NCBI RefSeq assembly: GCF_016906535.1
Contig: NC_057384.1
Span: 186,001-250,000 of the forward strand
From: Rhizoctonia solani
Lineage: Eukaryota > Basidiomycota > Agaricomycetes > Cantharellales > Ceratobasidiaceae
DNA length: 64,000 bases
Direction: 5' to 3'
Positions 1-10,219 of the stretch are shown here, in pieces. A program made the position numbers and the translations under genes. Under the pieces are notes generated by a model. It saw nothing but the letters and a program-made list of their open reading frames with translations. It was not told the origin of the DNA and did no database searches. Each line of letters starts with the position of its first letter. Within the stretch, counting starts at the first letter, position 1.

Positions 1-1981
1 CTTGGAAAGCTTCCTGCTCCTTAGTGCCCCAGGTCCATGGTGTATCCTTCTTGACCAGGTTATGTAGTGGCCTGGCCATGTGACTGAAGTTGGCAACAAA
101 CCGGCAAAGGAAATTGGCAAATCCCAAGAAGGATTGGACTTCTTTGACCTTAGTGGGTGTAGGCCATTCCTGGACAGCTTGGATCTTGAGCTTATCCAGG
201 CTAAAACCCTTATCTGATACAATGATCCCCAAGTATTCCACGGATGTGATGTGGAATGTACATTTGGATGCTTTACAAAACAATTGATTTTCCATTAGCT
301 GTTGCAGGACTTCATGAACATGTTGGGTGTGCGTTGCGTCATCCTTAGAGTAAATTAGGATGTCATCCAGATAGATGATGACGCATACATCCAATAGATC
401 CTTGAATAGCTTGTTCATGAAGTGTTGGAAAGCAGCAGGGGCGTTTGTTAGGCCAAAGGTCATAACCAGGGATTCATAGAGACCATACTTGGTGCAAAAA
501 GCAGTCTGCCATTTGTCACCTTCCTTAACTTGGACATTGTTGTAACCCCATCTTAGGTCTAGTTTAGAGAAGATTTTGGCGCCACAGAGTTGGGCCATTA
601 AATCATCTGGATGGGGTAGTGGGTAAACATTCTTCTTGGTCCGGTTGTTAAGGCAACAGTAATCAACAACCAATTGATGGGAGCCATCCTTTTTTGGTAC
701 AAACATCACAGGGGAGCTAATGGAGGACTTGCTGGGGCGTATCTTTCCAGCCTTCAATTCTTCCCTGAGCCAATCCTTTAGTGTAGCAGATTCAGCGTTG
801 GTCATGCTATACAGGGGGGAATTGAGTGGTCCTTCCTCCATGAGTTCAATTCCAATGTTGTAATGCCGGTGTGGGGGAAGCTTGCTGAATTCTTCCTCCC
901 CAAATACCTTAGCATACTGATGGTATTTTGGGGGTACTCCTTCAAGGGGGTTTTTGTTGGCTTCCTCCTCTTTGGCAATAGCCACGTGTTCCAGGGGTGC
1001 ATGGGGAAAGGAGAGGGTGCGTAGGTTCCAGTTGATCTCCAGATTGTGGGCATCTAACCATTTCAATCCTAAGATGGCAGCGTGAGACCCTGTATTGCAG
1101 ATTAGAAAGGTCTTGGTCATTTGTTTGCCATCAAAGGAGAAGGTAAGATTAGCCTTCTTCCAGATTTTGCCAGCCTGGGGGCTCAACCCATTGAGCATAG
1201 TGACAGTTTGGGGAGTGGGAAGATCTATGAGTGGGAGGCAGAGTGATTCCGCGGTGCAAGGGTGCATGAAGGATGAGGTAGCGCCTGAATCAGTCAGGAC
1301 TTCTAGGTGTTCCGCTTGTTTCTCTGGTGTGATTGAAATTGTGAAAAGTGGTGAGATTCTATTCTGTCATGACCCAAGAGGCATGAACACAGATACCCTA
1401 ATATTCTATTATCTTTTTATCTAAATTTTACGAATTATATGGACCAGGGGATGTTCCCAACATGACCACAGGCCATGAAGGACTCCCCTGGCAGAGCAAT
1501 CAACATGGAATGTGAATGGTCCCTTTGTTTAGCCTGTTAGCTTTGTCCTCTGGTTACTTAGTTACCATATGTCCTTAGTTGCATTGTTCTATTGTTCTCT
1601 TAGTTACCCATACCTTTGTAGTATGTCTTCCATTGTTCTCCTTTGTACTTTACAGTTCCCTTGTTCTGTATGATGTATATAATGAAGGGAGAGTTCTGGC
1701 ATTCAGACCAGAACTTGACCTCCTGTCAATCTACTGACTACCCTCCCCACTCTCCTGCTCTACTCTAAGGGGTCTTGTGCCATATTTGGCAAGTAATCTC
1801 TCTATCTAAAGTGTTGGTTGCAGTCTTCTGCTTATCCCCAAAGCCAGCACTGCCTCTTTAGGCATTTATCCCATTCTTCATTAGTCAGACTCTGACATAT
1901 TCAAGCTACAAGATATATTACAGATTTCTACACAACCAGAGTCCTTGGGGTCCTTGCGCACGGCAGCAGGTACCCTTAGTC
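1..1981 (-). pseudogene. Ty3/gypsy pol (protease-RT), interrupted and left-truncated
   Basis: Read right to left, pol begins in the -1 frame just after the gag slippery site (about 1981), runs to 1898, is interrupted by a solo LTR (1365-1897), and resumes at 1364 in the same frame once the LTR and one target duplication are removed. It then shows a retroviral-type aspartic protease motif (TDSGATS, near 1290), and an RT palm with the YLDD box (near 370) followed by the SFLGFANF motif (near 130). RNase H and integrase would lie beyond the left edge. The conserved VVDYR motif reads VVDYC, one of several Arg-to-Cys changes compatible with CpG decay. It would reverse transcribe the element inside virus-like particles; with the insertion it is presumably dead. 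Confidence 0.85.
1365..1897 (+). mobile_element. Solo LTR (533 bp) with 5-bp target duplication
   Basis: The insert begins TGTCATGACC and ends CTCTGACA (TGTCA...TGACA inverted ends) and is flanked by TATTC on both sides (1360-1364 and 1898-1902). It sits in the pol frame just downstream of the frameshift site. A TATA-like element (near 1675-1685) suggests plus orientation. There is no internal coding region, so it is a recombination remnant of a complete element. CpG is almost absent. Confidence 0.9.
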
Positions 1982-3386
1982 TTTTCCCAATTTGGGTCCA
2001 GACTCTTTGCCAATCTTGGCGGTTTCCTTGGCTTTCCCCTTTTCCTCAACAGGGGTAGCCTTCCAGCCCGTGCAGCATTCTGCAAACTTGTGGCCCATCT
2101 TGCTGCACTTGATGCAGGCGCCTGCGGCGTGGCGGCGGTTCCTCTCTTCTTCCAACACAAAGTTGGGGTTGTTGGAGAGTTTTTTTGATCTGGTAGTTGG
2201 CTGACTGGTACTTGTCCCCCTTGCAGGGTTGGATCCTTTGCTAGGCTTATTATCCCTTGGCAGGTGGCTAGCACGCTCTTTGCAAAGAGCATTGTTGATG
2301 ACAAGTGCTGCGTTTTGCAGCTCAAGGAGGGTACAAGGGCAGTGCTTGCAGGTTGCAATTTGTTGACTGACCTCCCAATGGAGGCCCCAGGCAAACTGGC
2401 CCCTAAGGGCTGCATTGTTCCAGTCCAGTTCCATAGCCAGGGTCCTGAACTTTGTAATATAATCTGCGCATGTGCCGGATTGGGTGAGAGTAGTGATCTT
2501 CCGTTCAGCAGCCCTAGTAGCATCAGGGTTGCCAAATGCTGCCAAAAACTCCAATTTAAAACCCTCAACTGTTTGTATGATGGCTTGGTGTGAGCCTAGT
2601 TGATCTAGGTGAGGGTGGGCCCAGGCTCCAGCAGAATCCTTCATATTCATCAGGAGGAAGGATAGAACCTCCTGATTGGTTGGGAACATCCGCAAGTTGA
2701 GACAAGTCCAGGCCAGCATACAAGTTAGCCACTGTTTGGCCTTGCTCCCTATTTTGCTGGTATAGGCATCAGGGTGGTCTACTTTTACGGGAGCAGGGGT
2801 AGTGGGCTGCTGGAGCCAGTGGAGGAGGGGCTTGGGTCTCAATGGGGGATTGGAGACGCAGAGATGGAGGGGGAGATGGGACTTGCAGGGGTGCGGCTCT
2901 TCTTGGGGTTGGCTGGGCAAAGGCAGGGAGACCTTGGGGCTGTCCTGTCCAGAAGGGGACCCCACTAGCCAATCCAATAGGCTTGGCTTTTGGTAAGGGG
3001 CATGGCGTTTCCTCCACAGCTTTGGGTTGGGGGCCCTCAGGTGTGCAGGGTCCTTGGAGCTGGAGGCTTCTAAGCCCATCCTTGACAACATTGACAGTTT
3101 GGGAAATATTCTCAATGTTGGTCCTTGTTTCAACCCCTGCTTCCTTGATTTTGGTAATATCCTGTTCAAGTTGTTTGATGTGGCCAAGGAGGCCAAGGAG
3201 GAGGTGCGTGACACGCTTGAGGGATACTTTGCCAAGCTCAAGGGAGGTGGCTGACAGAAGTTGGGGTTCCATGTATCCCTGATCAAAGGGGGATTGGGCT
3301 TGAGAGGACATCCTGGAGCGGGTTGCCATGGAGTGTGGGGGGTAGGAGCGGCCAGCGTGGGTAGAGGCCCGTGAAGAAGAGCGCAT
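1976..3386 (-). pseudogene. Ty3/gypsy gag (capsid-nucleocapsid), frameshifted
   Basis: The N-terminal part (3386 to about 2800) has a leucine-rich coiled-coil segment (LLGLLGHIKQLEQD) and a long Pro-rich stretch. The C-terminal part, in another frame (about 2815 to 1976), has a retrotransposon capsid region followed by a CCHC zinc knuckle (CIKCSKMGHKFAEC, near 2100) and a Lys-rich tail. The two frames overlap between 2769 and 3286, and the switch must be near 2775-2830, so a one-base indel separates N- and C-terminal gag. The protein would package element RNA. The gag stop codon is TAA at 1976-1978, directly after a -1 slippery heptamer. Confidence 0.8.
1982..1988 (-). promoter_or_regulatory. 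Probable -1 ribosomal frameshift site (GGGAAAA) between gag and pol
   Basis: On the minus strand the gag frame reads TTG GGA AAA GAC TAA, so the heptamer G GGA AAA fits the X XXY YYZ rule in the correct phase, two codons before the gag stop. Slipping by -1 enters the frame that stays open into the protease once the solo LTR is ignored. A downstream pseudoknot was not tested. Confidence 0.65.
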
Positions 3387-3815
3387 GGGAGTTTGGGAAA
3401 GAATGGTGGAAGATGGGGGGGAAGAACTAGTAGTGCCTTTGTCAGGACTTATGAGCGCTTTATTGCATTATACGCTAAGAACCTGCGTCAAACAACCTAG
3501 CGTTGAACAGTAAGTGTATCTAATCACTGCCATGGTTGGGCGTGATTTAGTACCTAGTCTCTGCAAGCAGGTGTATCTGCTGTCTGGTTCCGCTAGCAAA
3601 AGGTGCAGCAACCGTATGGTATGCGGACAATAGGAGTAGTCTGCCTTATAGCAATTTGCTACTACGTGGGGGTGGGGGACTTTTGATTATTCTGTCCCAC
3701 AAGGTAGCCCCAATCATGTGATTTTGCTTGTGCTAGTACAGGTACTCTTCTTGTTTGTTGGTTCTTAGTGGTGGATACAAAACAGTTTGCAACCAACGTA
3801 AGGTTGATTACCTAG
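3387..3815. other. Repeat-derived spacer, no gene seen
   Basis: Sequence between the gag start and the next LTR. It probably holds the 5' leader and perhaps part of the 5' LTR of the minus-strand Ty3 element, but I could not define LTR ends. No supported coding region. Confidence 0.4.
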
Positions 3816-4397
3816 TGTTCTAGATGTCCATAAGGGGTGTTGAGGCAGCAGGCGCTTGTGGCCGTATGTGACAAAGTAAGACTGTGTAAGGCAGTGGGAC
3901 TGCTACCTACAACAACTAACTATCTAAGCGCAACAACCAAGGCCTTAAGGGCAATGGCAAGCTATGTAGCTACAATGAGAAGGTCACTTAAGGCAACAAG
4001 TACAGGTGGTAGTATCTGAGTAGTTACTGGCCTAAGGCCTTGTACAGTAGGGGGATGCAACAAGAGGTAATTGACCTGGGTGTTACCATGGTTGGTTGGC
4101 CTCTTTATATATTACAAGGATGAACTAATTACAAATACATGATATGCAATACTGTATCAAATAAGAACCCTGCTCTGCAGTTGGTCTTACTCATGTGTAC
4201 GTGTCACTGACGTGTCATGATGACATCATAGGTGGAGGTGGCTACATGTGCTGAATAAGTGCGGATGGGGACGTGGCTTGGCGCTTAGTGTATGATGTAA
4301 GCGCCAAGGTCACATGATTGAAAATGTTGTCCATTCAACTTTGTTTAAATTCAAGAAAATTGGAATAAATTCTGTGGTATCAATTGTGTCTACAACA
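3816..4397 (+). mobile_element. LTR copy A (about 582 bp), CpG-decayed
   Basis: Starts TGTTCTAGATG and ends CTACAACA, and aligns along its whole length with LTR copy B at 6517-7101. The flanks are CCTAG on the left and CCAAC on the right, which do not match, so it is either the 5' LTR of a larger element or a degraded solo LTR. Relative to copy B many CG sites read TG or CA; my hand count is about 9 CpG here against about 30 in B. Confidence 0.85.
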
Positions 4398-5408
4398 CCA
4401 ACATATACCATTGGAATTGCCTCTTTTTTCTATTTTTTTACTATTTTTTGTGGACCTGATATCTGTTGTTTTTTTATCACATGATCTTGGCACTTATCAT
4501 GCCAAGATGTCATGCCAAGATGCTGTGCCAAGGGCGCTTAGGAGAAATCCATGCTTCTGCGCAGCCTGCAGCATGCTTCCTTTTCTCACATGTAGTCTTC
4601 TATTCACACACACACAGACCACATGTCATGTATTTAGCCACTTTGTCTATATACACAGCAGGGAAATTGCTTGGAGACACCAAGTTGATTTTACCTTGTC
4701 TCATATTCATTGAGGAGGCATCCAGCCAGCTAAGTAGCAGGCCCCCCAGTTGCATCACTGACACAAACCCCCTTACCTAACTCACCACACCTCCAGGCCT
4801 AAGGCCCCCTTGTCAACAGTAGATAGTAGTAGAGCGCCTTAAGTGTCACAACCCACTCCATTCTTTCCATGAGTCCTGACCTTGTCAAGCCTCCAACACA
4901 CTCATGTTGCACACCAACATGACCGCAAGCACGCATATACTCGCACATATGCACTCAGAACCTCCGAGTTCCCACATGTAAGAGACCTATGGTTGGCATG
5001 GCTGGACTTAGTGATATTCTCTAAGTCCAGGTCACATGACCTCCCCCCCTCCAGTCCTTTATCAAATACTATACTAAACTACTACAGATTTGAGGTGGGG
5101 GGGGGATGACATAATCTCTTCTATAATAATATATTATTCAGACCTTGCCTGCGGGCATTAACATTGGCCCGCGGCTAGGGGGGCAGGGGGAGTGCAACGT
5201 CCCCCAGCAACTTATATTATTAATATATCACTGTGCATCATATATACTATATATATCTTTGACAGTGGATATATATGGTAATAACCCCTCCAGATATGGG
5301 TTATGACATTAAGCGCTAGTAGATAGATTAGTATAGCCTTAGCTAGTAGTTTGCAGTGTTTAGTACAGCCTTAAGCGCCCATCCCACTGGCAAGTACCCA
5401 CCTTACAG
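4398..5408. other. Repeat-rich internal/nested region without a gene
   Basis: CpG-poor sequence with a CA microsatellite near 4605, a T-rich stretch near 4425-4475, and a compact inverted repeat (TGCGGGC...GCCCGCG, about 5150-5175) followed by G-runs and an AT-rich tract. The last part looks like another LTR fragment. No coding region is supported. Confidence 0.5.
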
Positions 5409-6240
5409 TGGTGTACAACACAATTTGACTTCAGAATAGTGTATATAGAAGGTACAGAAAATGTATTGGCAGATGCACTATCAAGAATGTACAGTGCAGA
5501 AAAGCCAGGGGTTGAACAAGCAAGGAGTGAATACGCAGTAGAGGAATGGAGTGAAAGTGAAGCAGGACTGAAGGGTGGGAGCCCAACAAATGAGGGACTC
5601 ACCCAACCACTACTAGTTGGGGTGGCAGCTGCAGTGGCAGCAACAAGCAGAACCAACTTGGCTATGGTCTGCCAAAACCCAACGCATGCTAGGAACACAC
5701 CAAAACTCTACAACCCAGTAATACCAGGCCATGAGGGAGACAAGTCAACTAGAAAGAAAGGCATTAGTACAACAAGGAGGGTAGACAAAACACAAAGAAA
5801 CAAAAGTAATGACACAGCAGCAAATGCTGCACCAGAGGGCAAGTCAGGCCCCAAAAGCAATTTTGAGACCCAAATACCAGAAATTGTGAAATCAGTCAAC
5901 AAAATCAACATACTAACAGCCATTTGCAAGGGCTATGCAAAAGACAAACAGTTTGGACCCATTACAGAAAACATAGAATTGCAGCATAACTACCAAGTAC
6001 AAAACAGACTACTGTACATGAAAGATAACAACAAAATGATACTATGCATACCTGAATGTGTAATGGGCAAATATGATGTTAGGCCACTGCTAATTGCACA
6101 AGCTCACTCAGTACTAGCACACCAAGGGTATCAAAAGACGTATGCATATATGTAAGAGTCAGTATGGTGGAAAAATATGGCAAAGGAAGTGGAACAATTC
6201 TGATGGGTGTCATGGGTAGCTCATAGATGAGGGAGAAACT
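5409..6240 (+). pseudogene. Ty3/gypsy pol fragment: RNase H end to integrase zinc domain
   Basis: The frame carries the RNase H terminal signature (ENVLADALSRM, near 5458-5490). After a linker it has an integrase HHCC-like region (LLIAQAHSVLAHQGYQKTYAYM, about 6085-6150). There it meets an in-frame TAA (6153-6155), continues with a recognisable SVWWKNMAKEVEQF segment and stops again. RT lies upstream and the integrase core downstream in an intact element; both are missing. Strand is opposite to the first Ty3 element. It is a decayed remnant that could belong with LTR copy A. Confidence 0.75.
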
Positions 6241-6516
6241 CACCAGACACTTAAGTCTTAGTGTATAGTGCTGACTCTTGGGATCAGAATTCCTTGCCAT
6301 CAATTGTATAACTAAATACCAGCTGTGGGTAAGATGTAAACCAAATCAAGCCCACTAGATGCACTAGATTGTTTGACTTTGGTTAGAGTGACTCTTTGTA
6401 GCTTCCTTCTATCCTTCACTTGTTTTACAAGAAGTATCAGATTAAAGGTATATGAATGGTGTCAATCTCCCAAACCCACTCAATTTTTGACTGCTCATGA
6501 TGTTTTTGTGTGCTAC

Positions 6517-7101
6517 TGTCCTAGACGTCTATAAGGATGTCAAGGAGGGGGGGGCGCTTGCGGCCGGGTGTATCTAAGTGGGAAACCGCATAAGGCGGCG
6601 GCAAGCTATCCTACAACGACAACCAGCTATACTACGGTGGCCAAGGCCGTAAGGGCAATGTCCAGCTATGTAACTACAACAAGGAGGCCGCTTAAGGCGG
6701 TGTGTACTGAGTGACTAAGTAGGTTACTGGGCTTAAGGCCCTTGTACAGTGGTGGGATGCAACAAGAGGTAATCAACCTGGGTGTTACCATGGTTGGTTG
6801 GCCTCCTTATATATTCTACAGTGAGACTAATTACAAATACATAATAACCAATATCTAATCCAATAAGAATCCCGCTCCGCAGTTGGCCTTACTCATGCAT
6901 ACGTGTCACTGACGTGTCATAATGACATCATCTGGTGGAGGTGGCTACGTGTGCCAAGGTAAGCGCGGATGGGGACGTGGCTTGGCGCTTAGCGTATGAT
7001 ATAAGCGCCGAAGTCACGTGATCGAAAATGTTGTCCATTAGGCTTCGTTTAAATTCGAGAAAATGGGAATAAATTCCCTGGTATTGATTGTGTTTACGAC
7101 A
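6517..7101 (+). mobile_element. Solo LTR copy B (585 bp) with 5-bp target duplication
   Basis: Begins TGTCCTAGACGTC and ends TTTACGACA, flanked by GCTAC at 6512-6516 and 7102-7106. The perfect duplication shows an independent insertion reduced to one LTR. It is homologous to LTR copy A but keeps its CpG sites, so it is younger or was never silenced. It contains a TATA-like TATATATTC (near 6810). Confidence 0.9.
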
Positions 7102-7106
7102 GCTAC

Positions 7107-8971
7107 TTCTTCTTTCAAACACACTTGCTTATTTTGGAAGTCAATCCAAGTTGGTGGTAAGATTTGTGAGCTGAAGCACTGGAGGCAAGCAGGTGGGCAG
7201 GTAATTGGGGGTTACATCAAGTGACACTTTGAGGTGCAGTGGCACAAATCCATGGTCATGTGTAGCTTATGTTTTGGGAACTCAAAACAACCAATGAATG
7301 CAGTGTATGCAGGGATCAGGACAAAAACAGGCATGCACAGGTTGTGTGAGTTCAGTAGCACCTTGCATTTTAAGCTCTAACTAACAAGAATACACTCTAA
7401 ATTCACTGTTGGATTCACCTAAGCTGTGCTGATCTATAGTTCAACTCTCCAGCCCACACTGATGATGATGGGAGAGCATGTACCCACAAGTACAATTTCC
7501 ATCCCTATGCAGAAATTAATTTGGAAGTTTTGACAGGTATTAGTGGCAAGATAAGCTATATATTGAAATGGGTATGTACTGCAACAATGCAATTCTTCTA
7601 AATGTTGGGTCTGTGGTTGCTCCAGAAGTATGAAGTGAGCTTATTCAAGTTCTCTATCCTGCTTTGACGTGGTCACACTTGGAGCACAACTAGGGAAGAG
7701 ATGATTTAATTGACTAAGTTTTGTGCATCTTTATAGATAGGGAACTTGAGGCTTCCTTACATTACCAACTGGGCCAAGTTCTCCATGACATGGACTTAGC
7801 TTCAGAGAGCTTGGGGGATTTCTGTAGAAGTCCCGGAAACTCTTTCCCAAGTTATCTGGGCTGGTCCAGCCCCGCTAGCACTATTGGACGTTTTTGCGTC
7901 TCCGCAGGCTTCGTCGCAAAATAGCGATTTAGCCGGAGCATATAGCGAGTCACGTGACTACTGCTTCTTGCCGTGTCAACCTGTGTCCAACCCCCTCCAC
8001 CGTCTGGCGTCGTACACACCAAGTACCGCGACACGCCTTTGCGTGTTATTCTTATCCAACCCACCATACAGTAAGATCACGATAGCTGGCTTGGGCCTGT
8101 TGAACCGGATAAGAATCAAACGGTTTATTTGTAAATCAATGCAGTCAATGAAGCAAAACTGAGCTCGAGATAAAGACCCCCCGACAGACAAAGAGAGGGA
8201 TGATGAAAACTGCTTGATTGACTGCGGTCAATGTTCTATTCTTTTATACTAAGTACAAGAGATATCTTCAAGGACTTTTGCTCCTCGTAGTACATGTGAG
8301 AAAAGGAGATACGGAAGATACGGAAGAACAAGCGTATGAATATGTATGGGGATGTTCCGACTTAGGTGCATGTGAGGTAATGTATGCGGGGTATGTCCGC
8401 ATGATCGTAATTATGGCGCGACTATGCGTCACGTTCAACAGGGCCGCCCACTAAGCCGTGGTCGGGCGCCTCCGGTGCACCCTTGCTGCTTCGCAACAGC
8501 GCAGGTTCCCCAAGCTTTACCGGTCTGGGTCTTGTGGCCGACGCGGACGAGCTAGCAGAAGATAACTACAGATAATTACTCTAATTTGATCACTGCAAGG
8601 AGCCGAGAAGCAAAATCTGATTTGGTTGAGTATGAAACATAAATATCATCTCCTACGATCAACTTGAGAGAACTACTAATTTAGCTTTGACCTTGGAGAT
8701 GATAGGCGGCTATGATTGGCTATGAACCACTTCGTACCAATTGACATGTGCTTTCAACAAGCTGCTAGTAGCAATGATCAGTTCTAGGGGTTTGACATGC
8801 AACAGTTAACGTTGTTATCACCACCCATAGTTTCAAGTATGTGTCTGCAGAACTATCTACCCTCGCATCAAATAATCCAACATATTTTGGAAGAGTATGA
8901 ATTTCTCGAGAGTAAGCCTTATAATTAATCTTCATAGCTTTGAGATGAGGCATTAAAATGTGCGATTTCAT
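7107..8971. other. Intergenic; repeat remnant then unique DNA, no gene seen
   Basis: 7107 to about 7820 is CpG-poor and looks like old repeat. From about 7830 base use changes abruptly to CpG-containing sequence. Short open frames across 7.8-8.5 kb carry no motif and overlap on both strands, so I do not call a gene. Confidence 0.5.
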
Positions 8972-9052
8972 GGTTGGCTAGCTCAGTTGGTTAGAGCGTC
9001 GAGCTAATATTGTGTCACTCGAAGGTCGTGGGTTCGACCCCCCCGCTGACCA
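8972..9052 (+). tRNA. tRNA-Ile (anticodon AAT) with 7-nt intron
   Basis: Acceptor GGTTGGC (8972-8978) pairs with GCTGACC (9045-9051), with G-U pairs allowed, and A follows as discriminator. The D arm is GCTC...GAGC (8981-8997). The anticodon stem TCGAG (8999-9003) pairs with CTCGA (9018-9022), and its 14-nt loop is split as CTAATA plus a 7-nt intron (about 9010-9016) plus A, giving anticodon AAT (A34 normally becomes inosine). The T loop is TTCGACC with a stem containing one T-C mismatch. A-box and B-box promoter elements are present. It decodes AUU/AUC. Confidence 0.85.
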
Positions 9053-10219
9053 TATGTTTTATTCGGCATGGGTCATATAACCCTGAAGAATATCGTATAG
9101 TTGAAACATTATCTTGCTTGTTGACGCTCATCGACGCTATCCTATAACTCAGTCATCCGGAAGTACGCATACTTCGTACCAGTGACGCACGTACCAGGTG
9201 CTAACATTACTGGGGCCTCGCAATGCAGCCGCATATACTTATAGCCGTCTTTTTTGGTCAATCCGTCTGGCGGTTTAAACTTTAACCCCCCCCGCCTTCT
9301 AATCATCAAGTTTATATGAAGTAGTACGGCGGTGATGCCGTTACTCACAGGCAGTTGACCTACCGTTTCCTTCGAATTTCTTATCACCACTCTGCATTGA
9401 CTTGTTTATTGACTTTGGCACTTGGATTACTTCCCCAGCTCCTGGAAGTGGGTGTACCTAATCGTAGACGCTGGATCTTGAGCCATATATACATATATAG
9501 TCACGCTCCTGGGCTGCGAGTAATGAGAAAGGGGGAAGGTTGTCCCTATCATTCCGTACATGCCCAAAATTTGATTCTAGCCTGAAGGACCACCTTCGAC
9601 TTCTGCTCTACACAGTATAATGTCATTCTGCGTATCGATCTCTTCGCGTGTCCAGAAAGAGTTTGCCGAGATAAATGTTGCCATGTGATTGATGATGCAG
9701 ATCTAGACCACACGGTTCCTCTACATATTTCAGCGTCCGAGTTAGCTGCCTACGTATACGAAAGAGTGCTATTTGCTTCTAGGTTTGCTTTCTCTTAAAA
9801 ATCCAAACATCGAATGATGTTATTGCAATATATTAATAGAACTCGACTGAACATCGTTTTATAATTACCCGATGCTATGTCAAAACCGCGCTTGCAGTTT
9901 CGTGCCATCAGCCGGTGGCAAAGGCTTAAATTTATCTCCGATCAGCCCTTCGCGAGGCAAGGCATATTTAGTCCCGAAGTAACAAATGCGGATTCGGGTA
10001 AATATCAGAGTCTAGAACCCTACGTCGGATTTTGGAGGTCATCGTGTCATCTCTTCCATACCTGTTGCTACAATGTACTTCGTTGAGCGGATCCATGGAG
10101 TAAAATGGAATTGCCTTGCGCTATCCATTGCATCTCTCGTTCCCCCACGTGAGCTGGAGAGAACAGCCAACTTATGAAGCGTCAGGTCACCTAGCTGCAT
10201 CTTCTCTCCACCAGTAGCT
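9053..10219. other. Intergenic, no gene seen
   Basis: AT-rich spacer between the tRNA and the P450. Only short unsupported frames on either strand. The last 100-200 bases presumably hold the P450 promoter, with no clear TATA box. Confidence 0.5.

Larger units (their letters stand above)
1..3430 (-). mobile_element. Ty3/gypsy LTR retrotransposon, partial
   Basis: Minus-strand order from the right is gag N-terminus (ATG at 3386), gag capsid and zinc knuckle, a -1 frameshift signal, protease, then reverse transcriptase running off the left edge. This order is that of a Ty3/gypsy element. It is damaged by a gag frameshift near 2.77-2.83 kb and by a solo LTR inside pol. CpG dinucleotides are scarce, as expected for old methylated repeats. 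I could not place its own 5' LTR or primer-binding site, so the right boundary is approximate. Confidence 0.85.

Noticed and set aside
2264..3282. Plus-strand frames over gag
   Set aside because: Gag motifs (zinc knuckle, coiled coil) are on the minus strand; the plus frames are shadows.
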